Part shown: positions 16,848-26,242 of the stretch, piece after piece
Layout: every line of letters begins with the position of its first letter
Numbering within the stretch: position 1 is the first letter of the stretch
Assembly: GCA_965214305.1 (NCBI GenBank)
Contig: OZ243949.1
Span: 744,001-808,000 of the forward strand
Direction: 5' to 3'
Source of the DNA: Azophilus sp965214305
Lineage (GTDB): Bacteria; Pseudomonadota; Gammaproteobacteria; Pseudomonadales; Azotimanducaceae
DNA: 64,000 nucleotides
The notes under the pieces: model-generated
The model's database searches: none
What the model was told of the DNA's origin: nothing
Seen by the model: only the letters and a program-made list of their open reading frames with translations
Made by a program: the position numbers and the translations under genes

Positions 16848-19196
16848 TTGAAATGTTTACTAGAGTGTACGCGCGGTTGGTTTACCGTTTTGATAGGTCT
16901 GTTTGTACTGATCCTATCTCTCCAAGCTCGGTCTGCGGCCATGCTCGAAGAAATCATTGTTACAGCGCAGAAACGAGATATTGGTTTGCAGGATTCGCCG
17001 CTGTCCATCTCTGCGTTCTCCGGTGAGACCTTGGAAAAAGGCAAAATTTTCAATGCTGGCGATCTGGCACAGCGTACCGCTGGGCTGAGTTTTACTAATC
17101 CGACGCCTTTCGACATGGAGATGAATATCCGCGGGGTGATGAACACGCGTTTGGACGCCCCTAGCGCATCTCGCTCCGTGGGCATATTCATGGATGAGGT
17201 AGTGGTCGGTCGCATGGGCTTGATGAGTATGGATTTTTACGACATCGAGCGGGTGGAAGTACTACGCGGTCCGCAAGGTGTATTGCTAGGTAAGAACGTG
17301 GCAGGCGGAGCTATTAATGTTGTCACTGCCAAGCCGCAATTCGAGAATGAAGGCGGTGTCACCGTTTCTGCTGGCAACCTTGGCAGCCAACTTCTAAACG
17401 GGTTTGTCACCGGTAGCTTTGCTGATCAGCTTGCCGCCCGTTTCGCTTTGCAGTACCGCGAGAACGACGGTTTTGCCGAGGATGTTTTGAACGACCGCGA
17501 CCTGCACGATCTGGAGAGCATACAAGCCCGCTTATCATTTCTGTATCAAGGCGAAGGGGGCCTGTCCGCCGACCTGATCTTCGAGTATCTATCCGACGAA
17601 GGGAACGGTACCTGCGCAATTGGTGTGGGCTCCGCCATGCCTTGGGCTCTGTCGCGTGCTGCGGTCGGCCTTACGGACATCCGCGATTGTATGCCCGAAC
17701 CGGTGCAGTACAGTGACTCTCCAAGCGGTCGCAATCAAGGCTATGATCGTGATTCATTCAGCATCAATCTGAAGATAGAGAAAGATTTCGGCCGTTTCAC
17801 TTTAACTTTCATTACCGGCTACCGCAGCGGTGAAGGCCAGAACCAATACTCCCAGACTGGCCTCGGACCGGACGCGCCGGGTTTGCAGGATGCTTTCTTT
17901 GCAGCGCTCGGTGCTGACGACAGACCAACGGCAACCGCATTCGGACTATCCTTCGACTTTCCTATTCGAGAGGAGGAGGATTTGACGCAGTTCTCCCAAG
18001 AGATTCGACTCACTTCCAATGACCCATCAAGTGATCTGGACTGGATCGTGGGTGCTTACTACCAGAAAGACGATGTCGACAAATTCGACCGATTCTGGTC
18101 GGAAATCCTGCTGGGTGCGGTCGGTCTTGCGCCAGGCAGCCTCAATGGCGAAAGTACTTGGGATAATCGGGGCGAGGTCGAAAGCTATGCGATGTTCGGC
18201 CAAGCCGGATACCAGTTCACGGACGTTTTGAAACTCACCGTCGGTGCGCGCTATACAAGCGACGATGTTTCCGGCAACTTGGATGCGGTCGCGGTCGCGC
18301 TGGGTGATCGGTTCGCCCCGGCGGACCCTACGCCACTAACACCGTTGACCGGGGAACCCGACGGCATGGGTGGCGTCGCTCCATATCCCTTAGGTGGTGG
18401 ATTCAGCACCGGCTATGGCGACGACTGGACCGAAACGACACTACAGGCCATTCTGGAGTACGACATCAGTGATGATGTGATCGTCTATGCCAACGTTTCC
18501 CAAGGTTACAAAAGCGGGGGTTTCCAAGACACCCCATCAAACACACTGGGTGCCACCCTCTCCTATGAACCTGAAACGGTGCTGAGCTACGAAGTGGGTA
18601 TGAAATCTGAGTTCATGGAAAGTCGCCTGCGCATCAATGGCGCACTGTTTTTGATGGATTATGAAGACCTGCAGGTGGAATTCACCAATGATGTCTGTCT
18701 ATGTAATATCGTGTCTAACGCATCGGACGCGGAAATTCAGGGTCTGGAACTCGAAATTCAATTCGTGCCGACAGACTTCCTGTACACCTGGTTGTCTGGG
18801 TCCTACGTCGATACCGAGTATCAGGATTATGTGATCAGCACCGGAGATTTTTCTGGAAACCGCCTACAGCGAACACCTGAAGTTCAGATCAGCACCGGTG
18901 CTGAGGTGACCACATCCGTTGGAGATTGGGTTGACGCGCTGACTGTACGGGTCGCATATACTTGGCAAGACGACATGCCCTGGGCGCATACCAACGTCGC
19001 AACGGAAGACGACTATGGCGTATGGGACGCACGCATAGCACTTGCACCTGCAGACGAAGCTTGGAGCATTGCTCTGTGGGGGAAAAACATCGGCGACAAA
19101 GACTATCGGGCCAACGTGATTGAGTTTTTTGGCGGTGAAATGTCGCTCTACGCACCACCCAGAACTTACGGCGTCGATTTCACCTATCAATTCTGA
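16848..19196 (+). CDS. TonB-dependent outer-membrane receptor of the island
   Basis: A 782-residue receptor. It starts at a TTG (16848) preceded by a strong GGGGGGA at 16834-16840; the next in-frame ATG would lose the signal peptide. The N-terminus is a signal peptide (FTVLIGLFVLILSLQARSAA), then a TonB box EEIIVTAQKR typical of the large FpvA/CirA-like group abundant in sphingomonads and marine gammaproteobacteria. The plug has RVEVLRGPQGVLLGKNVAGG and the barrel ends in YGVDFTYQF. It lies 32 bases upstream of an acyl-CoA ligase, so the two probably form an operon that imports and activates a hydrophobic substrate. Confidence 0.92.
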   Translation: MKCLLECTRGWFTVLIGLFVLILSLQARSAAMLEEIIVTAQKRDIGLQDSPLSISAFSGETLEKGKIFNAGDLAQRTAGLSFTNPTPFDMEMNIRGVMNTRLDAPSASRSVGIFMDEVVVGRMGLMSMDFYDIERVEVLRGPQGVLLGKNVAGGAINVVTAKPQFENEGGVTVSAGNLGSQLLNGFVTGSFADQLAARFALQYRENDGFAEDVLNDRDLHDLESIQARLSFLYQGEGGLSADLIFEYLSDEGNGTCAIGVGSAMPWALSRAAVGLTDIRDCMPEPVQYSDSPSGRNQGYDRDSFSINLKIEKDFGRFTLTFITGYRSGEGQNQYSQTGLGPDAPGLQDAFFAALGADDRPTATAFGLSFDFPIREEEDLTQFSQEIRLTSNDPSSDLDWIVGAYYQKDDVDKFDRFWSEILLGAVGLAPGSLNGESTWDNRGEVESYAMFGQAGYQFTDVLKLTVGARYTSDDVSGNLDAVAVALGDRFAPADPTPLTPLTGEPDGMGGVAPYPLGGGFSTGYGDDWTETTLQAILEYDISDDVIVYANVSQGYKSGGFQDTPSNTLGATLSYEPETVLSYEVGMKSEFMESRLRINGALFLMDYEDLQVEFTNDVCLCNIVSNASDAEIQGLELEIQFVPTDFLYTWLSGSYVDTEYQDYVISTGDFSGNRLQRTPEVQISTGAEVTTSVGDWVDALTVRVAYTWQDDMPWAHTNVATEDDYGVWDARIALAPADEAWSIALWGKNIGDKDYRANVIEFFGGEMSLYAPPRTYGVDFTYQF

Positions 19197-19228
19197 GCGG
19201 GTGATTTCGATTTGCTACTGAGAGCTTT

Positions 19229-20911
19229 ATGCAGACGACACCAGAAGCAACCATCAAAAAGTACACTGAAGCGGGCTGGTGGCAAGACCGAACACTCTTG
19301 GATCTTTTTTCCGCGCGAGTTGCCGAAACACCGAACCGTCTTGCTATTGCGGATCAATATAATCGCCAGGCCCTCACCGATGGTGAGGCACAGTCCCTGA
19401 CATGGTCAGAAGTTAGCGCTGCGGTTGATACACTAGCCGCCCGCTGCTTTGATGTGGGTGTAGGCACCGACGATATAGTAGTCATTCAGCTGCCGAATAT
19501 AGTTGAACTGCCGTTGGTCTACCTCGCGCTCTTAAAACTGGGCGCGATAGTTTCCCCAGTGCCCATGCAGTACAGCACCCATGAGCTGAGCATGGTATGC
19601 GCCAAACTACCGGCCAGCGCGTTCATAACCTGCACGCACTTCAAAGGTCAAAAATTGTGTGAAGCGCATGCCGATGTCTTCAGAGCGGCGGAAACACCGG
19701 TGTTGGCATTTGGCGAAAATCTGCCCGCGGATACGGTAAGACTTGATTTAAAGCGTGACAAAACAGAGACAACCGGCAGCGATATCGTCGAACCAGCGAA
19801 GAGCGCCAACGACATTGTCTCCATTTGCTGGACATCTGGCACTACCGGCACCCCCAAAGGTGTGCCTCGCAGTCACAATCACTGGTATATCGCGGGTTTG
19901 GCGTCGCTTTCTGCCGCGCACATAGAGCAGCAAGACCGTATTTTAAACCCCTTCCCCATGGTCAATATGGCTGGTCTCGGGGGATTTTTTGTCCCGTGGC
20001 TGATAAAGGGTCCGTATCTCGTGCTGCACCACCCTTTTGATCTACCGCTCTATCTCAGCCAAATAGAGCAAGAGGCCATTACCTATACCATCGCCGCCCC
20101 CGCCATTCTCAACATGTTACTGAAGCAGCCGGAGATGCTAGCCCACACGGACCTTTCCACCGTACGGACAATTGGTTCCGGAAGTGCGCCTCTGACGGAG
20201 TGGATGGTGCGCACATTCGAAACCGATTACGGCATTGAGGTAATAAATATATTCGGTTCTAACGAAGGTGCTTGCTTAACCTCGAATGGTGAAGATGTAC
20301 CCGACCCCGGCGACCGAGCGCGTTACTTCCCTCGATTTGGTGACTCAAACCGCGTTTGGCACAATCCAGTCGCCGGTATGCTACAGACTCGGCTACGTAA
20401 TCTAGCAGACGGTGAAGTGGTGTTAGCACCTGGTGCTGAAGGTGAACTCGAGCTGAGCGGAGCTTCGCTGTTCGATGGCTATTGGCAATCCGACGAAGAC
20501 AATCAGCAGGTGTTCACCAAGGACGGCTACTTTCGCACCGGTGATGTGTTCCGCATTCCGCTGGCACCGGACAAACGGGACTTCTACGAGTTCATCGGCC
20601 GCTCAAAAGACATTATCGTGCGCGGCGGGGTGAACATCTCGCCCGACGAATTGGACAATCTGCTCGTCGGACATCCGAAAGTTCATGCTGTAGCGGTGGT
20701 CGGTATCGACGATGAAGTGATGGGTGAAAAAGTAGGTGTGGCTGTGGTGCCGAAGCCTGGCGAGGAAGTCAGCTTGGAGGACATAACCATCTTCCTGTTA
20801 GAAAAAGGTCTGGCGAAATTCAAACTGCCACAGGCGTTGTGTCAGGTGGCTGATCTGCCTTACAACGCAGTCGGCAAAGTATTGCGAAAAGAACTGAAGA
20901 CGTTGTTCTGA
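19229..20911 (+). CDS. acyl-CoA ligase (AMP-forming)
   Basis: A 560-residue member of the ANL superfamily. The ATP/AMP motif is TSGTTGTPKGVPRSH (about residues 207-221). Further motifs are FGSNEGACL, YFRTGDVF, GRSKDIIVRGGVNISPDEL and a C-terminal catalytic lysine in NAVGKVLRKEL. It forms an acyl-adenylate and then the CoA thioester. The likely substrate is an aromatic or medium/long-chain acid released by the neighbouring oxygenase pathway, but the binding-pocket residues do not let me choose. It ends 19 bases from the convergent regulator gene. Confidence 0.9.
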   Translation: MQTTPEATIKKYTEAGWWQDRTLLDLFSARVAETPNRLAIADQYNRQALTDGEAQSLTWSEVSAAVDTLAARCFDVGVGTDDIVVIQLPNIVELPLVYLALLKLGAIVSPVPMQYSTHELSMVCAKLPASAFITCTHFKGQKLCEAHADVFRAAETPVLAFGENLPADTVRLDLKRDKTETTGSDIVEPAKSANDIVSICWTSGTTGTPKGVPRSHNHWYIAGLASLSAAHIEQQDRILNPFPMVNMAGLGGFFVPWLIKGPYLVLHHPFDLPLYLSQIEQEAITYTIAAPAILNMLLKQPEMLAHTDLSTVRTIGSGSAPLTEWMVRTFETDYGIEVINIFGSNEGACLTSNGEDVPDPGDRARYFPRFGDSNRVWHNPVAGMLQTRLRNLADGEVVLAPGAEGELELSGASLFDGYWQSDEDNQQVFTKDGYFRTGDVFRIPLAPDKRDFYEFIGRSKDIIVRGGVNISPDELDNLLVGHPKVHAVAVVGIDDEVMGEKVGVAVVPKPGEEVSLEDITIFLLEKGLAKFKLPQALCQVADLPYNAVGKVLRKELKTLF

Positions 20912-20930
20912 ACTACTGAAGAACGGACTG

Positions 20931-21881
20931 CTAACGCCCTCCCCTTTTCTTCGAATCTGTTTTCAATAGCGCGGGCGCGACAAAACGTACCGACTGCGGT
21001 GAGAGTTCTAGACCACACTCACTGCAACACACAACGCCACGCAGGGCACTACCGCAAAGGGTGTGGTAGAGAAGCATGGGCCGACCTTCGCCATCCGGCG
21101 TACACCACTTATCGCCCCATTGCAGTAGCGTTAAAAAAAAGGGGTATAGGCCCAGTCCCTTCGGGGTCAAATGATATTCATAGCGAGAGGGTTTCTGCTG
21201 GTAGCGGACTAGAGAAAAAACGTCTTCGTCTACCAGAAATTTCAAACGCGAAGACAACACATTCGTTGCGACCGGCAGTTCCCGATGAAATTCCTCGAAC
21301 CGCTTTATGCGATGAAAAGCAAGCGCAATCACGTTTGCCGTCCATCGATCACCAACCAAATGAATGATGTTGGCATACAGATTACGCTTTTCATTCTGGA
21401 TAGAGGATACCGACGAGCGACGTCGAACTTTAACCTTTCTCTCGTCTTTGCGGCTGCCAAAACCATCAACATAGCGCACTTCTGGCGCATGCACTTCGTC
21501 TTTGCAGTGCTCGCATTGCAGACGCGGCTGAAACACCTTGCCGCACGACCTGTGTACTAGGTCAATACTATCCAGCAGCGGGTTGTTAAAGAATCGACGT
21601 TCGAAGGCTAGCGACATAAGTGCCGACGGATAGAGTTCAATGGACTTGCGCGTCAAGTGATAGCGCGGCCAACGTCCGTCGCGAGAGACTTTCTGTAAGC
21701 AGTCGACCTGTTGCAGCCATTTCAAGCGATTCGAGAGTACACTTTTGGAAACTCCGATACCGGCTGCCATCTCACTGAAGGAGTTCAAGCCCCAGAATAC
21801 TTCCTGCAAGATGAGTAGAGACCACTTGTCACCAATCTGATCCAAGGCGCGGTTAATGGAACTGGCGCGGGTAATCAACAT
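20931..21881 (-). CDS. tandem HxlR-type transcriptional regulator
   Basis: A 316-residue protein made of two HxlR winged-helix domains in one chain. The first is at about residues 5-100 (ALDQIGDKWSLLILQEVFWG; SVLSNRLKWLQQV), the second at about 165-260 (IIHLVGDRWTANVIALAFH; VLSSRLKFLVDE). Each is followed by a cysteine cluster (SCGKVFQPRLQCEHCKDEV and a C-terminal LCG plus CCSECGLEL) that could bind zinc. Usual HxlR proteins have about 110-130 residues and dimerise, so this is a built-in dimer. I chose ATG 21881; a TTG at 21920 would add 13 residues. It probably controls the surrounding catabolic genes. Confidence 0.78.
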   Translation of the reverse strand: MLITRASSINRALDQIGDKWSLLILQEVFWGLNSFSEMAAGIGVSKSVLSNRLKWLQQVDCLQKVSRDGRWPRYHLTRKSIELYPSALMSLAFERRFFNNPLLDSIDLVHRSCGKVFQPRLQCEHCKDEVHAPEVRYVDGFGSRKDERKVKVRRRSSVSSIQNEKRNLYANIIHLVGDRWTANVIALAFHRIKRFEEFHRELPVATNVLSSRLKFLVDEDVFSLVRYQQKPSRYEYHLTPKGLGLYPFFLTLLQWGDKWCTPDGEGRPMLLYHTLCGSALRGVVCCSECGLELSPQSVRFVAPALLKTDSKKRGGR

Positions 21882-22074
21882 ACGAATAGTAGGCCAACAA
21901 AAAATCGGGAGATCGGACAACGGGAGAGCGAGGCGATTGCTCGTTTTTTGGGTAGTCTATCAGTTTGAATTTTCTGTGTTCTGGATGCTGCGTCAAACGT
22001 AGCCTGCGGTCGTCGAAAAATTCAAGCTGCGATAGTACTCAAATGACTTAAGCCGTATAACGAAGTGTTGAGGG

Positions 22075-23052
22075 CTAATCTCCAGTCGCAATGAAGTGGC
22101 TCATTATCTCAAGCGTCCGTGCTCCCGCCGGATCCCCGGCGGTGGCAGGTACGAGGCAAATCTCATCCGCACCAGCCTCTATATAGGCTTGCAGGCGGGA
22201 CTGGATTTCTTCTCGTGTGCCGACCAGGCCACAGGCGGATACGATTTCGCCCGGCAGGGACTCAAGCAGTGCTTTGGGGTGTGGCCGACTCCGAGCGAAG
22301 GCGACACTGTCCTCAAAGCCAGCAGCGGTAAACATCTCCCCGTAACCAGGCGCGGCTAGATACCCCACCATGCCTCGCAGAATCTACGCCAAGGGTTCTT
22401 GCGATGGAGCTACCGCACAAGGCAGCCAAACGGCCACTCGCGGCACAGACCGACCAGCCTTTTCCGTATGGTGTTCAAGCTGATTGCGCAGCATGCTCAA
22501 TGCCGCTGGCGTAGTCATATTCAGCAGCATGCAGTCTGCGTGATGCGCTGCGGTTCGCACTGCGAGCGGACCAAAGGCGGCGATAATCAGTTCGCCCGCA
22601 ACGGGTTGCAGACGCAGGCGGTACCCGCTACTACTGGCCATTTCGCCTTTAAAAACGACTTTTTCCCCTGCCATAAGGCCCCGGGCGATCTGTGCGCTTT
22701 CTGCGAGGTGCAGAGCGGTACGTTCGCGCACACGTCCATGCCAGTCTTCGACCACGACTGAACTCGATGCACCCAGAGCCAGATGAACTTGCCGTCCTGT
22801 CAGGTTGGCAACGGAAGCCGCACCTATCGCCATTGTTGTTGGACTGCGCACGGAAACAGCGAGCGGGCCTATGGCGAGGTCAATAGATGTTGTGTTAAGC
22901 CCGGCAGCCGTGGCAAAAGCAAACGCATCGTAGGTGGCCATTTCACCTACCCATAGTGTCGAAAAGCCAAGTTGATCCGCACACTGCGCGACCTCTAGGT
23001 TCTCTGTCGCAGGACGATCCTGCCACAGAGGAGTGACCACACTGAGTTTCAC
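22075..23052 (-). pseudogene. LLM-class (F420/FMN-type) oxidoreductase interrupted by an in-frame TAG
   Basis: Read through, this is a 325-residue luciferase-like monooxygenase-family protein (GTG start MKLSVVTPLWQDR). Conserved pieces include LGFSTLWVGEMATYD, IDLAIGPLAV, VHLALGASSS and, past the break, GMVGYLAAPGYGEMF and a C-terminal TREEIQSRLQAYIEAGADE. A TAG (22386-22384) interrupts it after PSQEPLA, and the same frame continues with ILRGMVGYL. No frameshift is involved. It is either a nonsense mutation (for example from CAG) or a sequencing error. The downstream part has an ATG at 22371 but no evident ribosome site. It follows the split thiolase by 24 bases on the same strand. Confidence 0.8.
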
Positions 23053-24095
23053 GACCGAATGCCGGGTTACCCGACGTCAGACGCGCTCGACAATGAAGCT
23101 GGCCGTGGTCGCCGTACTACCACCGATGTTCAGTGTGGCGATACGCTGAGCGCCCTCTACCTGGCAGTCACCCGCACGTCCGGTGATTTGTTTTTGCGCA
23201 TCCACCAGCATGCGCGCACCGGTTGCACCCACCGGATGCCCCCCACCGATCAAACCACCGCTCGGATTTATCGGGATACTGCCTTCCCGTGTAATGCTGC
23301 CATCCTCTAAGGCCTGCCAACTTTCTCCTGGCGCCGTGATGCCGAAATGGTCGATCGCGAGATACTCCGAGGCAGACATACAATCATGAGTCTCGATGAC
23401 ATCCAGTGCCTCAACGCTTTCGATACCCGCCCGTTTGAATGCATCTGTAATGGTGCGCCGCACATGGGGCATCACATAATCGTTGTGCTCGTTACGCTCT
23501 AGTTTCTGCGCAAGTCCAAGCCCCACAGTGACGTGTCCCCAGCCGGTAATGACAGCTTGAGCTTGGCGATTGGCCTGCATCCAACGCTCCGATACGAGCA
23601 AAAGACCCGCCGCCCCATCAGTAATCTGGCAGATGTCGTTACGGCGAAGCCTGCCGCACACCACCGGATTGACATCGTCATCGGCTGCAAAAGTTGCATC
23701 AGTCAGCGTCCAGCCCCGGGTCTGAGCCTTGGGATTGTCTTGGGCGTTGCGTAGGTTGATCTCACCGATACGGCGCAGGTACTTCGTGTCGAGTCCGTAG
23801 CGGCGCTCGTATTCTCCCGCCAGTTCGTTAAACGTATGCGGCCAGATGTACTGCACAGAGCCAGTATCGTGACCAACCCAAGCGGCCGCTTCCTGTACCT
23901 GAGCCGCTTGGTTTCCCGGCATGGTCTTTTCCTGCTCAATGCCTATCACCAGAACGCAGTCGTAACGTGCCGCTTGAATCTCTGCCATCGCGGACAATAC
24001 GGCCATGCTACTGGATGCGCAGGCTGCTTCGTGACGCATGGCCGGTACACCCCAAAGTTCAGGGATGACGCTGGCGACCAGCGCACCGAGGTGTC

Positions 24096-24111
24096 CCTGC
24101 CCGGTATAAAG
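24096..24111. repeat. 16-bp target-site duplication, left copy
   Basis: CCTGCCCGGTATAAAG directly abuts the left end of the IS (TGTTAG at 24112). The identical 16-mer abuts the right end at 25588-25603. The sequence belongs to the interrupted thiolase coding region (codons for LYTGQ). Confidence 0.95.
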
Positions 24112-25587
24112 TGTTAGCCCAAAGCAGTAATGTCCCCTTTGCGCAAAGTTAAAGTGTCCCCTTTTTCATCGGGGAGGGGCTGTCTTGTCGAGTGCGGAGG
24201 TGTTGTTGAGCATGCGGGAGTCGGATCGGGCGGGAGTGATTCGCGATGTGGTGGAGAAGCGCCTGTCGCAGCGCGAGGCGGCGTTGCGGCTGCGGTTGAG
24301 TGTGCGCCAGGTGAAGCGCCTGGCGGCGCGCTACCGGGAGCGGGGCGCGGCAGGGCTGGTGTCGGGGCGGCGGGGCAAGCGGTCGAACAACGCGATCGAC
24401 CCGGCGGTGCGCTGTGCGGCGCTGGACCTGGTTCGCGGGCGCTACCCGGATTTCGGTCCGACCCTCGCTTGCGAGAAGCTGGTGGAGGCGCACGGTTTCA
24501 AGCTGTCGGCGGAGACGCTGCGGGGCTGGATGATCGAAGACGGGCTGTGGCGGCCGAAGGCGCGTCGGGAGGCGCGCGCGCATCCGAGCCGGCCGCGCCG
24601 GGATTGCCTGGGCGATCTGGTGCAGATCGACGGTTCGCCGCACGACTGGTTCGAGGACCGGGGGCCGCGGTGCGCGCTGATCGTGTACGTGGACGACGCG
24701 ACGTCGCGGCTGCTGGCGATGGGGTTCTGGCCGGCGGAGACGACCGAGGCCTACATGGAGACGACGCGGGCGCATCTGGCGGCCCACGGGCGTCCGGTGG
24801 CGTACTACTCGGACCGCCACAGCATATTCCGGGTGAGCCTGCGGGGCCGGGAGGGTGGGTTGACGCAGTTCGGCCGGGCGCTGGGGACGCTGGACATCGC
24901 GCCAATCCACGCCGGCAGTCCGCAGGCCAAGGGCCGGGTGGAGCGGGCCAACCGGACGCTGCAGGACCGGCTGGTGAAGGAGATGCGGCTGCGTGGCATC
25001 TGCGGCATCGAGGCGGGGAACGCCTACCTGCCGGCGTTCATGGCGGACTACAACCGGCGTTTCGGCGTGGCGGCGCGCAACCCGGCGGACGCGCACCGGG
25101 CGGTGTTGCACAACGACCGGGAGCTGGATCTGATCCTGTGCGAGCAGCACGAACGCAAGCTGGCGAAGAACCTGTCGATCAGCTTCGAGGGCGACACCTA
25201 CCAGGTGACCGGGCAAGGCCGGGGCTACCGGCTGCGGGGTGCCGCGGTGACGGTGTGCAAGGGCTGGAACGGCGCGGTGGCTGTGCTGCGCGACGGCCGC
25301 GAGCTGCCGGTCGAGTTGCTTGCCGGGGGCGGGGATCCGCCGCCGGTTGAGGATGGGAAGAGCGTGCGGTCGCGGGTGGACAGGGTCAAGGCGCGGCAGC
25401 GGTCCCGGCCGGACTGGAAGCCGCCACCGGACCACCCCTGGCGACGCTCTTTCAAGACCGGCGCGGGGGCGGCCGCCGGATAGCCGCGGCGCGGCCTTGC
25501 GCTCCGGTCGCTACGCTCCCTCCGCGCAAGGCCGAAGGGGACATCTCTACTTTGGAGAAAAGGGGACATTTCTACTTTGCTTTGACA
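24112..25587 (+). mobile_element. complete insertion sequence, ISNCY/IS1202-like, 1476 bp
   Basis: The ends are inverted repeats of about 50 bases. The left end begins TGTTAGCCCAAAGCAG with two TGTCCCC blocks; the right end, read inward, begins TGTCAAAGCAAAGTAG with two matching TGTCCCC blocks. It carries one transposase gene and is flanked by a 16-bp direct duplication. Long duplications are a known trait of the IS1202 group. Its GC content is much higher than that of the surrounding island, so it came from another source. The exact duplication and intact transposase suggest a recent insertion. Confidence 0.92.
24212..25483 (+). CDS. DDE transposase, ISNCY family
   Basis: A transposase of about 423 residues. 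The N-terminus holds helix-turn-helix motifs (VVEKRLSQREAALRLRLSVR and a second near FGPTLACEKL). An integrase-core DDE domain follows: first Asp in LVQIDGSPHDWFED, second in IVYVDDATSRLL, Glu in KGRVERANRTLQDRL. The C-terminus has the small barrel seen in ISNCY transposases (FEGDTYQVTGQG). The start is uncertain: ATG 24212 or an upstream TTG at 24206, which is better spaced from GGAGG at 24196-24200. The frame is intact, so the element may still be active. Confidence 0.9.
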   Translation: MRESDRAGVIRDVVEKRLSQREAALRLRLSVRQVKRLAARYRERGAAGLVSGRRGKRSNNAIDPAVRCAALDLVRGRYPDFGPTLACEKLVEAHGFKLSAETLRGWMIEDGLWRPKARREARAHPSRPRRDCLGDLVQIDGSPHDWFEDRGPRCALIVYVDDATSRLLAMGFWPAETTEAYMETTRAHLAAHGRPVAYYSDRHSIFRVSLRGREGGLTQFGRALGTLDIAPIHAGSPQAKGRVERANRTLQDRLVKEMRLRGICGIEAGNAYLPAFMADYNRRFGVAARNPADAHRAVLHNDRELDLILCEQHERKLAKNLSISFEGDTYQVTGQGRGYRLRGAAVTVCKGWNGAVAVLRDGRELPVELLAGGGDPPPVEDGKSVRSRVDRVKARQRSRPDWKPPPDHPWRRSFKTGAGAAAG

Positions 25588-25603
25588 CCTGCCCGGTATA
25601 AAG
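25588..25603. repeat. 16-bp target-site duplication, right copy
   Basis: CCTGCCCGGTATAAAG, identical to 24096-24111, directly follows the right end of the insertion sequence. Confidence 0.95.
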
Positions 25604-25946
25604 CTGCCCGAAGGCATTACCCACATGTATACTTTCGATGGCATCCGGCCCAATGCCTGCGTCGTTCAGTGTACCTTCGACCACTTCACGCATAGCATCG
25701 CCAAGTTCCACATTTTCCTTGGCCCAGTTACGTGCGAAGTCGGTCTGGTATGCGCCTAGGATTGAAACCCCTGTCATTATTGCCCTCCGTTCATTTTGGA
25801 ACACCAAGACCCTCCACATTCAACACTCCAGCGGATCAAGAAGCAGATATAGCTTGTATAAAGAAACCAAGTCAAGATGACCAAAGGGCCAAGCGTTCGA
25901 TCAGCACCGCAGCCGTGACCTCGTCTCCCAGGACGCTCCCCCAATC

Positions 25947-26078
25947 CTAGGAACCTCTGCCTGCGGAATTCGGTCGATTTCATTAAATATGGCTCGATAT
26001 TCGCCTCAATCCACCGGCCGACGAAACGGATGAGAGCGGATTTTCGCTCTCGCGACTTCCGAAGGCAGAGGCCCCTAG
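25947..26078. repeat. family A element, copy 3, internally shortened
   Basis: A 132-bp copy with intact CTAG ends (25947-25950 and 26075-26078) and the usual terminal repeats GGAACCTCTGCCTGCGG and CCGAAGGCAGAGGCCCC. About 36 bases of the left interior are missing. It lies in the 25778-26165 gap between the start of the split thiolase gene and tRNA-Pro, at the right edge of the acquired island. The rest of that gap shows only the probable promoter of the thiolase gene. Confidence 0.8.
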
Positions 26079-26165
26079 AGGACTTTGTTCAAGGTCAGCA
26101 CCGTGGGGCGCATTCGAGAGGGCATTGACGAGCTGGAAGAACAGGGTGGCGTCGTCATGGATTTT

Positions 26166-26242
26166 TGGTCGGGGCGGCGGGATTTGAACCCACGACCACT
26201 TGACCCCCAGTCAAGTGCGCTACCAGACTGCGCCACGCCCCG
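26166..26242 (-). tRNA. tRNA-Pro (anticodon GGG)
   Basis: A 77-nt cloverleaf. The acceptor CGGGGCG pairs with CGCCCCG, the anticodon stem is CTTGA/TCAAG around the loop CTGGGGG (anticodon GGG), the T-arm is GTGGGTTCAAATCCCGC, and the 3' CCA is encoded. It is the last member of the pheST-ihfA-merR cluster, the position it takes in Pseudomonas. It also lies at the border of the A/T-rich island. Confidence 0.97.

Larger units (their letters stand above)
23077..25777 (-). pseudogene. thiolase-family gene (SCP2/AtoB-like) split by an IS element
   Basis: The 5' part (25777 to 25588) encodes MTGVSILGAYQTDF and the N-terminal region up to AFGQLYTGQ. The 3' part (24111 to 23077) resumes at LYTGQGHLGALVAS. 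Removing the insertion plus one copy of the 16-bp duplication leaves 1209 bases, exactly 403 codons without a break. The product would be a 402-residue thiolase with the nucleophile cysteine in EAACASSSM and a C-terminal GGLIGGGHPVGATG. The start ATG has GGAGGG six bases upstream. These non-decarboxylating or degradative thiolases act in beta-oxidation-type pathways, including side chains of sterols. The gene is inactive as it stands. Confidence 0.92.

Noticed and set aside
22384..22386. TAG in the LLM gene as pyrrolysine or programmed read-through
   Set aside because: No pyl genes or read-through signals are visible, and the family is not known to use them. A neighbouring gene is also broken, so decay is simpler.
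24130..25435. Long open frames on both strands inside the IS, besides the transposase
   Set aside because: The IS is extremely GC-rich, so stop codons are rare in every frame. These frames have low-complexity Gly/Ala/Arg/Pro composition and overlap the DDE transposase.
14831..25777. The island as an integrated prophage or ICE
   Set aside because: No integrase, phage structural or conjugation genes are present, and no attL/attR-type repeat of the tRNA-Pro 3' end was seen inside the window.
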